A stretch of DNA of 64,000 nucleotides, taken from positions 854,104-918,103 of the forward strand of contig CAUJNA010000846.1 in NCBI GenBank assembly GCA_963377175.1, written 5' to 3'. The notes below the pieces were generated by a model. The model ran no database searches. It had not been told where the DNA came from and saw nothing but the letters and a program-made list of their open reading frames with translations. Made by a program: the position numbers and the translations under genes. Position 1 is the stretch's first letter, and each line of letters begins with the position of its first letter. Positions 20,283-31,564 of the stretch are shown piece by piece. Source of the stretch: Effrenium voratum (taxonomy: Eukaryota; Sar; Dinophyceae; Suessiales; Symbiodiniaceae).

Positions 20283-21228
20283 TTGAGGCCTTTTTAACCA
20301 AAACAGAAGCGCAGACATAGGTGGCCTTTTAGAAAAATAGATGGCCGTGGTAAACGGCTAATCAAACCCGTCTATGCCTTCTATGTTTAACCAAACTAGC
20401 CTAAAAACGACACCTATGGTGACGCCCGTTTCACCAACGTTTGGTACTAAGATGCTACAGGCTTCTATAGGCCTTATTTGTGTTCCTTCTTCGCCCAGGT
20501 AGTAGAACCACCTACTGAGCTGCTCACAAATTTGCTTTCCAGCTGCTTGAGGCTCAACCCATGGCATGGACTTTTCAGTTGCTTGAAACCCCTCGCGGAA
20601 ATAAAGGAACACTCCCGGCACCCGAACAAGCCAGGAGCCGCTGCGAACCAATCCGGAGCCTGTCTGCGCAAAATTACAAGCTTTCCGCCGTTGGGAAAAA
20701 TATCAGTTGCTCGAGGTTCAAATATGACATGGACTTTCCGGTTGCACAAGGTTCAACCAACAAATGGCATTTGCTTCGATTGCTTCTCAGGTCCATAAAA
20801 AGTTGATATCTACTATCCAGTTGCTCAAGGTTCCACCCGAATTGCATTTTGCTTTCCAGTTCACCCGAGAGACCTGCTCTTTCCAGCCAAAAACCAGAAC
20901 CTTGTCTCAGCCTCTCGGATCCAGCCTAAAAACACACGAGTTGATTCCCTGCTATATATTCTTTTCAACCATCGTGCTTTTCGAAAGCCGGATCCGTGGG
21001 CTTTTGGAGGTTTTCTAGAAAGAAGGATCCCTGCAAAGAGTGGAAATGGAAGGTATCCCTAGAATATTATCCAGCTAGCCATCCACCTTCGAAACTCGGG
21101 GGAGGGGGCTAGGCGTGCGTCTCCATTAAACTAGCACCCCTCCAAACGGCAAAGTGAAACAACCCCCAGAAAAAAAGTGGCTTGGCGAAGACTTCAAGAT
21201 GTTCACCCCCAAAATGCAACCTCTTTTC
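20283..21228. other. Stretch without a recognised gene
   Basis: A diverged family L copy (about 20315-20428, with CATAGGTGG and CACCTATGG ends) comes first. It is followed by sequence repeatedly using CAGTTGCTCGAGGTTCA-like phrases (20500-20860) and a partial family H copy near 20960-21065. I see no coding signal. Confidence 0.5.
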
Positions 21229-21344
21229 CTAGGTCCTCCAGTAGAGAGGTTAGAATAAGTTAGTACCAACCTTTTTCTGTAGTCTATTTTAGTAGGGGAA
21301 CCCTCCCCAAAAAAAGTTTGTAAAAGGGCACTACTGGGGGACCT
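21229..21344 (+). repeat. Family A element
   Basis: CTAGGTCCTCCAGTAGAGAG at the left and CACTACTGGGGGACCT at the right, with GTAGTCTATTTTAGTAGGGG inside. The last bases of the right end are altered. Confidence 0.85.
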
Positions 21345-22074
21345 CTTTTACTTCAGAATCTAAGCACCCAGTTTCAAAGGCGCAAACATCGGAGTCCAGG
21401 TCAGCCTCCTTATGCGAGCCCCAAGCCCATAGGGGTTGCTCCCGCAGACCAAGCCGCATTTCTCAAAGTTCCTAAAATGGTCATGTTACTCAGAAATCAC
21501 TGGATTGATTCCTGTTTCCTTAGAGTGGCCAATTTGCCGGTTTCCATTGAAACAATCGCCACTTTTGGAGGTTCCCTTTAAAAAAGAAAGTCGGTTCTCC
21601 AACAATGGGGGGGGGGGGGGCACCTTCTGGTTTATCCTCTATTCTTGGAGTAGTGGCTTTAGTGAATAATACCTTGACAGTATGGTTATTTCGTGCAGTA
21701 TGGGAATCCATGCCAAAAAGGTGGCTCCAGATTTTGGAGTGGATGGTCAAGATTGGCCATCGATCATATATGGCTTTTCTCAAAATATCATATGGTCAAA
21801 ATTTGGGTGGTTTCCTTTTGGTTTGCCCTTAGAACCACCCAACAGGCGAACCGAAGCCATTTTGGGCGGGGGGTCCGAATCCTAAAAATGGAACCACACC
21901 CAAATGGTTGGAATCTCCCCAGGACGCTTTCACTAAGAGGAGTCCTTTGGTACAAAGTTACCCCGAATCCCATGATGTTCTGACCATGCAAGCAACCTAC
22001 CCGGCTGAACATCCTGCACGCTTTGCCTGGCAAGGAAGAGGTTGCAGGGCGCCAGGCGCCAGATAGGAACATTT

Positions 22075-22152
22075 CTAGGTCCTCCAGTAGAGAGCGTAGA
22101 AAAAGGGTGCCCTCTTTTTTGGTAGTCTATTTTAGTAGAGGAACCCTCCCCC
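22075..22152 (+). repeat. Family A element cut by the inverted duplication
   Basis: Starts CTAGGTCCTCCAGTAGAGAG and runs to GGAACCCTCCCCC, where the right arm of the duplication begins. The right third of the element is missing, so the duplication breakpoint lies within it. Confidence 0.75.
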
Positions 22153-22817
22153 AAAAACAAGAAATGACTACCCCCTACTCCAAACACCCGCTTTGTTCAG
22201 GGTGTGTTTGGGAAAACTGATCGGCTTTCCAAGGTAAATACGTCCTTTTTTAGTAGAGGGTCGACAAATCATACCAACTAAAAAAGCGATCGGTATTTGG
22301 AGTAGGGGGACCAAACAACACGCAGAGGGTTCCATGTTTTGAGTACACAAAGGTAATCATAGAAGGAGCTCTCTGCAAATGACCGAAGGAGCCCAAGAAG
22401 CGGGGTCCTCAAACACCAAAGCTGGTTCAGGGGCTTTCTGTGTTTTTTTTTGGGGGGGGGTCTTTTTTATTGATTTGGCTGAATTCTTTGACCTGGGGCA
22501 AATGTAACTCTCAGAATCTCCCATACTCAATTTCACCGGATCATCTGGGCAAATGAAACTTACTGGGCTGTTCCCAGATCCCCTGCTAAAAGGTGTTCAC
22601 TTCTAGCGGGTGAAATGAAGAACCCAACCACGAAGCTGGTCTGCCCTCGGCTCCCCCGCTGAAAGTTGAAACTTTTCGTGGGTTAAATGGAAACTACCAA
22701 ACACTAAAAAGATCTAAAAGGCTAAGGGGATGGCTAGAAGCCACCAAGGAAACATTCACCCAAACACCTAAGGAACCGGACTTTACTCCAGAGCTTGCTA
22801 TGACTCTCGGGATTGAT
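22153..22817 (-). repeat. Right arm of the 0.7-kb inverted duplication
   Basis: Reverse complement of 18881-19607: GAAATGACTACCCC, CGGCTTTCCAAGGTAAATAC, TTCTTTGACCTGGGGCAAAT, CGGATCATCTGGGCAAATGA and GCTTGCTATGACTCTCGGG follow in mirror order. It differs by point changes, a short extra poly-G/T tract near 22442-22465, and the loss of about 70 bp. Confidence 0.85.
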
Positions 22818-22940
22818 TCCAACCATTCTTTTCAATCATCGTTCTTTTCAAACACCAGCTGCTTCCCCTGAATTGTTGATGGTTTCCTGAAAAGATGCGG
22901 ATCCCTGGAGAGAATGGAAGTGGAAGCTTCCCCTAGAATA
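22818..22940 (+). repeat. Family H element
   Basis: ATTCTTTTCAATCATCGTTC, a middle with GGTTTCCTGAAAAGATGCGG, then ATCCCTGGAGAGAATGGAAG. The mirror copy at 23660-23765 has GGGATCCGAATCTTTTCAGG and AACGATGATTGAAAAGAATG, so the two flank the family C and B elements between them in opposite orientation. Confidence 0.65.
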
Positions 22941-22942
22941 CC

Positions 22943-23117
22943 CTCCATTTGCTTAAGTCCCCTGGAAAACAATAAAAACAATATGTCCAGTAGTGATAGA
23001 TTCCCTTTAAAACCCACAGGGGAATATTGAAAAACAACAAGTCAATAACGAAAAAAGAAAAAAAAAGAAAAAAGAAAAAAAATGGGAAAAAAAAAACATA
23101 TCTTAACCAATTGGAAG
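22943..23117 (+). repeat. Family C element with an A-rich expansion
   Basis: CTCCATTTGCTTAAGTCCCC at the left and CTTAACCAATTGGAAG at the right. Between CAGGGGAATATTG and the right end, about 65 extra bases of AAAAAAGAAAA-type sequence have grown. Confidence 0.8.
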
Positions 23118-23405
23118 ATCACTTGCGCAGACCAAATCGAGCCGATCTCCGAAAGAAGCCCCTCAGCCACTCTGCCGGGCTGCCGCCAGCACCATCAGCT
23201 TCTCAGGCCAGAACCTCAACGGGGACCACGGGAAATTCGACCAACAAACGGATCACTGAAGAACCCTACGGTGGATGGCTGCGAAATCCATTTCGCACCA
23301 CCTAAGAAGCCCTGACATGATGATTCCCACTAGTCAAAGAACCTCCACCACTAGTCAATCCAAATCTCTTGACTAAAAAGTGCAAGGACCCCTCTCCAAA
23401 GGCAA

Positions 23406-23538
23406 TACTGTGGATGGTTGCGAAATCCATTTCGCACCACTTTGAAACCATTGGAAACCATCACGTTTATTGGCATTTACAGGGGAATCACCAATCCAGG
23501 GTTTCTTAGATGGTGCAGGAGTTCGTTCATCCACAGTA
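23406..23538 (+). repeat. Family B element within a duplicated block
   Basis: TACTGTGGATGGTTGCGAAA and GTTCATCCACAGTA ends. The sequence before it (CACTAGTCAATCCAAATCTC) matches 34421-34440, and the sequence after it (GGTACCTTCTGTTGCTGATC) matches 38489-38510. Confidence 0.85.
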
Positions 23539-23903
23539 GGGGTACCTTCTGTTGCTGATCCACTTTTTGTTTTCCCCTGTTGTTTTTAAAGGGAATCTAT
23601 GACTACAGGAGTTGTTTTTCTCCAGGGGGCTTAAGCAAATGAACATTCTAGGGGTACCTTCCATTTCCATTCTTTCCAGGGATCCGAATCTTTTCAGGAA
23701 ACCATCAAACACCCAGGGGAAACAGCCGGCTTTTGAAAAGAACGATGATTGAAAAGAATGGGGAGTCAACCTCTAGAAAGAACCCTAGTTTGAAACAGGG
23801 GTCGCTGGGTGTCCATTCACTGGTTGTCCATTCAACCTATCGCTACTGTTGGTTCCAATGCAGGACATGGCTCGGACACCCTGAGAAAGACACCAGCATT
23901 TTC

Positions 23904-24026
23904 CGGGTCCTCCAGTAGAGAGGTTAGAATAAGGGTACCAACTTTTTTCTGTAGTCTATTTGAGTAGGGAACCCTCCCAACCAAAAACGGAACGGTAAAA
24001 AGGGCACCAATTGCTGGGGGACCGAG
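23904..24026 (+). repeat. Family A element
   Basis: GGGTCCTCCAGTAGAGAGG at the left and GCTGGGGGACC at the right. The interior has the AACGGTAAAAAGGGCACCAA variant of the right half seen at 43213 and 58625. Confidence 0.8.
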
Positions 24027-24660
24027 TTGTCCAAGCCCAGGTATCCCAGCAAGCCCCGCAATCCTTCTGGAACGGAGCCGCAACCTTTTGGTGCCTGCGC
24101 CATAGAGTCCAGCCGTCGGGCAGAAAAAAAGCAACAACAGATCTACAGGTGCTTCAAACCAACCGGACAAAACCAAACAGTCCCTGGATGTTCACTTCAA
24201 AAGTTGCAATTGACGAAGGGTTCCATTGAAACGATCGCCACTTCTGGAGGTTATCTTTACAGGGAGATGGCTCGAAGTCCCTGCAAAATGCAAAAAAAAA
24301 CACGCCAAAAGCGCAGCCTTTAGAACGCGCCCTTCCTACCGCTCTCAGCACAACCCCAGGCATCCCACATCTTTGACACACCTGCAGGTGTGCACTTCCT
24401 TGCTGGGACTATAAGTCATCCAAAGTGAGGATCCCCGCACTGGGCACATTGGGTGTGAATCTTTGTTTAGGGGACCACCCAAAGGTCGAATTTCCGGTTG
24501 GTTTGCCTTCAGAACGAAAAAAGAGGGCCGCCAACTCCAAACAAAACACACCCAACTATGTAGACTATCACCTAATGAACCGGCTGCCCGATTTCGGATC
24601 GGATCCCCCGCTAAAAACGAAAATAACTTTTAGTGGGCTACCCCCCCTTTTTACCATGTC

Positions 24661-24806
24661 TTTTTTTTGGGGGGTGGGGGGGGTGGGGGGAGTTGGGGGG
24701 TTGGGGGGTTGGGGGGTTGAGGGGTTGGGGGGTTGGGGGGTTGGGGGGTTGGGGGGTTGGGGGGTTGGGGGGTTGGGGGGTTGGGGGATTGGGGGGTTGG
24801 GGGGTA
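24661..24806 (+). repeat. GGGGGGTT array, G-quadruplex-prone
   Basis: About sixteen units of TTGGGGGG with few interruptions. It is not the TTTAGGG telomere repeat. Runs of six G separated by TT are well suited to quadruplex folding. Confidence 0.95.
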
Positions 24807-24915
24807 TGGAAACTACCACTAGACACGAAACAAAAACACAAGAAGGCGAAGGAACCGGATCGCTGGGCTTGCCACCAAGTGAAGGAACCTTCCTGTGCGA
24901 TGTCGCCAACCCCGC

Positions 24916-25068
24916 TAATGTTAACCCCGGATTAAGCAGAACCCCTGGTTGATTTTGATCGGGAGGCGTCCAATTCCTTTTAGAGGGGATTCAGACCACT
25001 TTTGGAGGGAACGCCCCCCTGATACTGGGACGGGTTTATTAATCCTGGCTCAACATTACTGACAGCGC
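24916..25068 (+). repeat. Family N element
   Basis: Ends AATGTTAACCCCGGATTAA and TTAATCCTGGCTCAACATTA are inverted. The middle ATTCAGACCACTTTTGGAGG is shared with copies at 45465, 47820 and 58497. Confidence 0.8.
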
Positions 25069-25089
25069 CATCATTGGCCTAAACCTTGT

Positions 25090-25570
25090 TGAGTTGCCTT
25101 GACCAAGAGTCGCTGGCCGTGACTCAACCAGACTGGGAGGCGCGCCTTGACTCAAAGTAGAATGGGGGTGTGGGGAACTTGGAAATCATATTGAAACTAG
25201 TAGTAGACATTCAGCCCCTCTAATTGCCAAGATGCACCTTGAGCAAAACAAAAACAACAAGTAAAAAAAAACCAAACGGTCGATTGTTTTCGGCTACACC
25301 CAAACCACTTCTAAAGCGACATGGTGACTTAAGGTTTCTTGACCCTGGTGAATACCTTAATTGCCATTGGACAAAGGCACCTTTTGTTTGGTTCGCGCCT
25401 CGACTTCACTTCCCCCGCCCAATCAGGCAACCCTTGAGTGATTGTTTGGATTGATTTGGGGATGTGCACCCATGGTTCTTGTGCATTAAATATTCAAACC
25501 CCAAACAAAAACACCAACCCACCGCTTCGGCTCCAAACCAGACATTCGCGGGAAGCGGATTTTGTACTTG
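25090..25570. other. Stretch without a recognised gene
   Basis: Ordinary sequence of mixed composition with GGTAAAAAAAAACC-like runs. No coding or repeat signal is strong enough to list. Confidence 0.5.
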
Positions 25571-25694
25571 GGTGTTCGGCCAAGTTAGTGAGTGGTTTGC
25601 CACCTGGGTTATAACCCACTTATAGTGGGGTTAACCCAGTCATTTGTGGGTTATAACCCAGGTGGCTAACCACTTACCAACTTGGCCGAACGCC
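25571..25694. repeat. Family K long palindrome
   Basis: GGTGTTCGGCCAAGTTAGTG on the left pairs with ACTTACCAACTTGGCCGAAC on the right, and inside that CCACCTGGGTTATAACCCAC pairs with GTGGGTTATAACCCAGGTGG. The arms cover about 50 bp each around a 25-bp centre. Partial relatives occur near 43127-43200 and 51800-51835. Confidence 0.85.
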
Positions 25695-26667
25695 TAAGTA
25701 GGGAACCCCCTGCAAAATGAAACAGGGGTGCAACCCACCGGAGATCTGGCAGAAAAAAGAAGCCTAAGGAACCGGACGGGTGGTTCCGAACCGCCAAGTC
25801 AAGTGACATCCTTGAAATCACCCTTTGGCTGAAAGGGAAAGCTGCAAGCAATCTTGAGGTTTTGGTCCCCTCAAGCTGCAGGCCTTGAAGGGACGAATTC
25901 AAAGCATGGTTGCAATAACCTAAATGGATCTTCGTGGGCTTTCGCTCGTTTTCCCCCGGAAAAATCGGTGAGCCACGCTTTTGAATGTGCGCTGTGGGGA
26001 TGGCTGCGAGTGCAGATAAGGAGCAGCCTTCGGTACCCAAAGTATCCCAGCACTCGCCCGTCATGCAGCCGCCGCGCAGCGTCACGGCCGTCTCCTTCGC
26101 GATCTGATTCCGACAAATGGATTTGGCACACGGTGGAAAAAGAGAACCCCGTTGGAGGCTGCCCTCGTTGATTTGTTTTTTTCGGGGTGATAAGGGCAGA
26201 GCAAGGGACACCGCCGATGCTGAGGGTCCCCGATTTGCGAACAAACACCCTGCGAGCATGTTATTTCAAGGGCGTCATGACATCGTTGCCGTATGGCCGT
26301 CCTTTTTTGGTAAAGTGGCTGGTTTTCATGAGGGAATGACCCCTAAACAATCCCCTATGATTTCCTTTGAGGGAGACACTAGGTTCATTCCCGAAACATT
26401 CATTCCCTACCTATCGCACCAGCAAGTTGTGGTTTCCCCGTTTGGGTACATTAAACACGGGCTATGTGGCACCCGCAAATGAAGCGGAAAAAATATCCTC
26501 AGCACCAGCAAGTGTTTCTGGGTCCCACACTTCTTCGGATCCCGATTCATGGAACGGTACGAACCGCCAGAAGCGAACCCCCAGAAGGAGTCTGCCCAAG
26601 GAAACAAAACATGGGCGGGGTGGAGGGTCTGGTTGGTTGAGAGGAAAAACCAATCCATGTGGGTGAC
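25695..26667. other. Stretch without a recognised gene
   Basis: A patch at 26030-26110 is GC-rich and reads minus-strand as IAKETAVTLRGGCMTGECWD, which could be part of an exon but has no clear splice sites. The rest is low-signal sequence. Confidence 0.45.
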
Positions 26668-26765
26668 TTATAATATTTCACCAGCCTGAAAACAGGTGGT
26701 CGGGGGCGATTCCCCACATAAACCACCATCTGGGGTGAGGTCGTGTGAGGTCGTTATAATTTATC
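26668..26765. repeat. Family M element
   Basis: ATAATATTTCACCAGCCTGA, GGTGGTCGGGGGCGATTCCC and the closing GGTCGTTATAATTTAT correspond to a second copy at 35455-35570. The ends TATAAT/ATTATA form a short inverted repeat. Confidence 0.6.
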
Positions 26766-27431
26766 TAGATCCATGTGGGGGGGGGGGTCAAAATCCCTAT
26801 TTGGGTCTATGATCCCAGATTTCTAGATACCAACCCACCATCATGCCAGTGTACTTCTTTGTGAGGCTCGGAATTCTTTTCAGGTTGGTTGAAGGCCCTG
26901 TTTCCCCTGTTTGGCACATACCTGATCTTTCGTGTTCGAAGCATGCAGCAAAGGTGGTCAACTACTGTTTGGTTCACAGTGGGTACATCCGGAAGTCTCG
27001 TCGGATGCTTTGTCGGGGAAACGGTTCGGCGAAAGAATTCTGTCGACCCCTTCATAGGGGAGCATGGAGTTTGGCTTGCTTGAAATGTACAGTACTGGCC
27101 ATCAGAGACATCAGAGGTAGCTCAACTTCGATTGCTTCTGCTGCAAAATGCAAAATGCATCATGACGCATCCTTCCACAGAGGTCAATGAAATGTAGTGC
27201 CCGCTTCACTTCTCTTGGTTGTGCAGCCAAATGTAACATCATGCTGGGGTCACTTCCCCAGTTTTTCCAGGGATCAACTTCTTTCCAGAGCTCAAGGCAA
27301 ACAGGCAAGCTCACTTCCTGAGTAGAAGGGCCTAACGGAGTCCACACTTGCTGTTCATCACCAAAATGGTCCAAACCCAAAAAGTAAAAAAAAATCCATG
27401 AACTCAGAAAGTGAGCAACCCATCGGCGCCC

Positions 27432-27549
27432 CTCTCAGCACTCGGGTCTCGCCTGTCGCGCACGACTGACGACTGCCGCTGCGTGCCGACGTCAAGCCAG
27501 GGCATGGCAAGCGGGGGGCGCGGCCGAGGGCGAGCATTGCCTTCGAAGG
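27432..27549 (-). CDS. Candidate minus-strand exon
   Basis: After CTGCGTTCAG on the minus strand the frame reads FEGNARPRPRPPLAMPWLDV and GTQRQSSVVRDRRDPSAERG with G/C-ending codons (CTT GCC ATG CCC TGG CTT GAC GTC). A GC donor after GCGACAG and other donors are possible. The product is not recognised. Confidence 0.35.
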
Positions 27550-27576
27550 CTGAACGCAGCCGCATATATTCGACTA

Positions 27577-27682
27577 CCTCCGTTTGCTGAAGTCCCCTGG
27601 GAAAAATAAACATATTTCCAGTAGAGACAGATTCCCTGTAAAACCAACTGGGAAAATTAAAATATTATTAACCAAATGGAAG
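27577..27682 (+). repeat. Family C element
   Basis: CCTCCGTTTGCTGAAGTCCC and ATTAACCAAATGGAAG ends, with ATTTCCAGTAGAGACAGATT inside. Confidence 0.8.
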
Positions 27683-28613
27683 ACAACAAATCTGAAATGA
27701 AACATACGCAAAACCTGCAAAGCTGACCTCTGCTCTGCAGAAGAACCCGCAAAGTACCAAGTACTCTTTTGAGCCCGCCAGGAAGGGAAGTCCGGCTGAG
27801 GTCTTCTTAACTAAGTTTGCCACACCGCAACTTGTCGCTTCAAAAGTTGGACCCTTCAAAGTGCACCTGGTGCTCTTGGTTTCACTTCAAAGCCAATTTG
27901 CTTCCAAGCGTTTGAGGAACCACGCTGTTTTGATGGAGCGCGATCTTCAATTCTTCCAAAACGGAAGTATAATGGCCCCCCATAGGAAATGAACCGCGCC
28001 TTCATGGGCAAGCTGAGCTTCCCTTGTGGATCCCTTACTTCCTGGAAGTGTGCAACATGAACATCAAACCCAGCCGAACCGATCCACTCAGGTGTGATTC
28101 AAGTGGCAAGATCAATTCAACCATCCCACCACAACTGGAATCGAACCGGCTGTTTCAAGCCATTAACTACTCACTTCCTCAGTGGACTGGCCAAACAAAA
28201 AGTCCAAACTGTTTCTTTGCCACTATAGATGGGACTTCCGCAAAAGTGACTTAAGTCCATCAGGCGCAAAGCGCGCCCTTGAGCCGGGTCAAGCGACTGA
28301 GATGGCCCCAAATCGGTCGACCAAACTTCCCGAACCCTTCACCCACCTCTGTTGCGGAATCCCTAGGGGGTAAGTTCCCAAAGGCTCCTTAGGGATGCCA
28401 AACAAAAGCCGGGATTTTACTCGTCGACGGCCTGACTATAAGTAAACCACTGAACCGTTTCCCACCTAAGCCGAAGCCCCCGACTTTCCCGAAGCGAACG
28501 GATGGCATTTTCCCCGAAGGGAAACGGGTTTTCCGGCAACTCGGAAACTCGGCTCTGGGCTTGTCGCCTTGGTACTCAGCCCAGTTCGGCCGCGCAAAAA
28601 ACGCAGAAATCTT
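27683..28613. other. Stretch without a recognised gene
   Basis: Mixed-composition sequence. No reading frame stands out and no family element was identified. Confidence 0.5.
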
Positions 28614-28720
28614 GGTTGACGTTGGAAGGGGAGCAAAAAAAGAAGTTTTAGCAGTTTGGGGATTTCAACTTCTAAACCACACTAAGAAAAAATGTAACAT
28701 GTTTCCAACAACAAGCCTGA
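28614..28720 (+). repeat. Family E element
   Basis: GGTTGACGTTGGAAGGGGAG on the left, TAAACCACACTAAG in the middle and TTTCCAACAACAAGCCTGAA on the right. The central hairpin is partly lost. Confidence 0.7.
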
Positions 28721-29332
28721 AATGGACCCAACTTTGAAAACCCAAAGGTCTGATCGAGTCGATTTGGGCAGGTTTTGGAAACCAAAGCCCCTCAAACAAA
28801 GTTCGAAAGGACACTTCTCATCGCACATTTCGGGGTCGAAGAACATGCAGGCGGGTCTTAAAATAGGGGACCCTCCCTTCAATAGATTTTCCTTTAGCGC
28901 AACAAAGTCAAAAACCCTTTTTGCCAGGCGGCATGTGAGCAGCCCCTCTTGGAAATATGGGCTCCCGCTCCAAGCCACTGGGTTTCCCTGAAACGCCTGC
29001 AAACACCTAGGTACAAGTCACAGGGCTCCCCATTCTTCGCCCTCCACGTTCACTCCACCAAAAGGAATCTCGATCGCTTCAACGTGGCCGAAATTTGGCG
29101 ATGTTCAGAACCACCAGAAAAGGCAACTCTAGGGAGTCCCGACAAATGAAGTGGAAACATGGGCACCGAACCCAAGCCTTTGGGCCGCTAGATGTATCAG
29201 ATACCCCTGTACCATGGCAAAGCTTGTCCGCAACAAAGGGCTGGGGTCGGGTTGCCATTCCCCAGAAACCCCTATGCGGCCACTAGGGAGTTGTGACAAA
29301 TCCCTTTAGGCTCGTGAGAATTGCAACTTGTG

Positions 29333-29461
29333 CCTCCATTGCTTAAGTCCAATGGAAAAAGTAAATAAAAAACATATTTCCAGTGGTGATTGAATCCCTT
29401 TAAAACCGACAGGGGGGGGGGAAAAAGAAAAACAAAAACAATATGTTTCACCAAATGGAAG
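29333..29461 (+). repeat. Family C element
   Basis: CCTCCATTGCTTAAGTCC and TTCACCAAATGGAAG ends, with a G-run (CAGGGGGGGGGG) where other copies have CAGGGG. Confidence 0.75.
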
Positions 29462-30234
29462 TCTGTGAAAGGGAAAAGCAACGCACCTCTTTGTCCCAAA
29501 GTTCCGGCGATGTGAAACAGGGGGGCACCCTTTTGTTGTGGATGTAGGGAACCCAAGAGCCCCTATCCTCCTTCCTGGATAGCCAAAAAAAACTTCCGAG
29601 CTTTCTGTCACTAAATGCTCCCCGCTCGCCCAACAAGTGACGCAAGTCCATAAACTCGGGGAAGTGAGTCACCCCACAGCCTTCATCCACCCCAACCCCG
29701 AATCAACCCGAATCCCATGCCAACCTGTTCCGAACCCAGGTCAACCATGTGTCATGCTGTTATTCATGTATCGTGCTCACGAGGTGTTGCTAGGTGCTTA
29801 ATGTCAAGAGGCTTTTGAAGCAGCCCCCCACGGATTTCGGCCTGAAGATTCAGCGGCAGAAGGCCTCTCAGATCGTTCCGTTGTTCAGTGACCCTGGAAA
29901 AAAGGGGAATCCTTTTTGGGGCTTGGACCATTTTTAGGGGGGCCACCAAAAAAAAGGAAAAAGGGTGCCACTGAACAACTGAGCGATTGTTCCGGGCCAA
30001 CTTTTTGTAGACTTCACCGCCATTTGCTGAAGAACTAACCCCAGTTTCCAACTAGTCTTCATGGTTCCTCGTGCAAACACAGCCCCCCCCCCCCCCTCCC
30101 GTGTTTTTGGGTGTCCTCTTGGTTTCCCGAACCAACGTTGGTGCTTTAAGAATTGGCTCCCCGCTCGGCTTGGCGTCTCAGTAGAGTAACTGACCTTCAA
30201 CCCCCCAAGCCACCAATCCAACTCACCAACTAAA

Positions 30235-30350
30235 CTTGGTTGACGATGGACGGGGAGCAACAAATCTCATTTTTGGTGCAGTTAAGTGGTTGGATGTCAC
30301 CCACTAAACCACAATCAGCAAAAATGTATACTGTTTCCCAAGAACCAGCA
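30235..30350 (+). repeat. Family E element
   Basis: GGTTGACGATGGACGGGGAG, the hairpin AAGTGGTTGGATGTCACCCA, AAACCACAATCAGC and CCCAAGAACCAGCATG are diagnostic of the family. Confidence 0.7.
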
Positions 30351-30384
30351 TGTAAAGGGGACACTCAAACTTCCATAAATCACC

Positions 30385-30510
30385 AACAGGGATCCTTACA
30401 TTATACACCTGAACATTGCAACTTGCAAATGGTGGTTCCCTTTTTGGTGTTGAAAAAGCGACATGTTTCAAATAGTTGCAAAATGGATTTGTTTAAGGAG
30501 CCCTGACCAA
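30385..30510 (+). repeat. Dispersed repeat with GAACATTGCAACTTG
   Basis: GGATCCTTACATTATACACC, GAACATTGCAACTTGCAAAT, AAGCGACATGTTTCAAAT and TTTAAGGAGCCCTG recur at 50502-50570, 58965-59054 and 61700-61806 in the same order. Confidence 0.65.
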
Positions 30511-31090
30511 CTCAAGGGGACTCTCAAACTTCCATTTGCCGAGAATTGACCCATAGAAAATAGAAGAATATACTCGGTTGCTTGCTGCTCCCCTGCTAAA
30601 AGTTAACTTTTTGTGGTTTAATGGAAAACCCATTGGTTGGCCAAAAGCTAAAGTCCTAACATCCAAGCAACATGACCTTCAAAACCAACAGGGGACAACG
30701 GCAAATGTTCATTTCAGCAAATGGAAGTTCAGCCTCGCGAAGAAGGAGGGTCCATTTGGTGCGTCTTTTTTCAAATTTCGGACCCCCAAGATGTGTGGTT
30801 TTCCTGTTGGGAAACCCTTCAAAGCCAACCAAAAAGCGTCCCAAAAAAAACACCCTTTTCCCAAAAGGAGATTCCTGGACACAGGGTCTTTGGGGTTTAT
30901 GTTAATTGACTTCTAGGAGTAGAGCATTCAGAGGTACCTCAAATTTTGGGGTTTTCCGGTATTCTGCTCCAGGTGGTTCCGGGTTTCCCTTCCAAAACGA
31001 GGGCCCCGAGCTTGACCCAGATCCTCAATCCCGCATGCAGTCATTGGGGGTATTCTTGGGCTGGTCTCTAAGGGTGCCTGAAATCGGTAT

Positions 31091-31240
31091 TCCTAATCTG
31101 AGGGTTTTTGTATTACACCCTGGGATTGCACCCTTGGGAAATGACCCAGAAATGGCTCAAATTAACACGGTTTTATCCGGAAATGTGCCTAAATGGGGTC
31201 AATACCAAGTGGGTGTATTCCCCGGGTGTAATACAAAAAC
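31091..31240. repeat. Inverted-repeat element with TTTTTGTATTACACCC ends
   Basis: GGTTTTTGTATTACACCCTG on the left pairs with CGGGTGTAATACAAAAACTG on the right. The second layer, GATTGCACCC and GGGTGTATTC, extends the arms. Only one copy was seen in the window. Confidence 0.75.
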
Positions 31241-31564
31241 TGTTAGACCTAAACAGCCACCCCGCGCCCTAAAAAGAAACAACAAAACACCCGGAATCTC
31301 CGATTCGCGAAGGTGGCGTTCTGCCGGCCCCATATGTGGCCTCTGGCCTCATTATTTGGGTGTGGCTTCAAAAAACCCAAAATGGAAATCTGGAAAAAAT
31401 GGCAACAAAGGACTAAGACCGCGGCTTTATGGTGGCGATTTTTTTTCGACCCGTACCCATTTCACCATCAAAGTCACCCAAGTGGTTGGCCAGAGGGGAG
31501 GAACCCCAGCTCACTTTGAACTCGCCGAACTGATGGACCCCCCGTCCCAAAAAAAGCCCAGGTG

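Noticed and set aside
23406..23450. GCGAAATCCATTTCGCACCA in family B considered as a tRNA acceptor end
   Set aside because: No cloverleaf, D-arm or T-arm can be drawn around it; the CACCA is part of the inverted repeat.
24425..24952. Gly/Trp- and Pro-rich frames
   Set aside because: Direct translation of the TTGGGGGG array.
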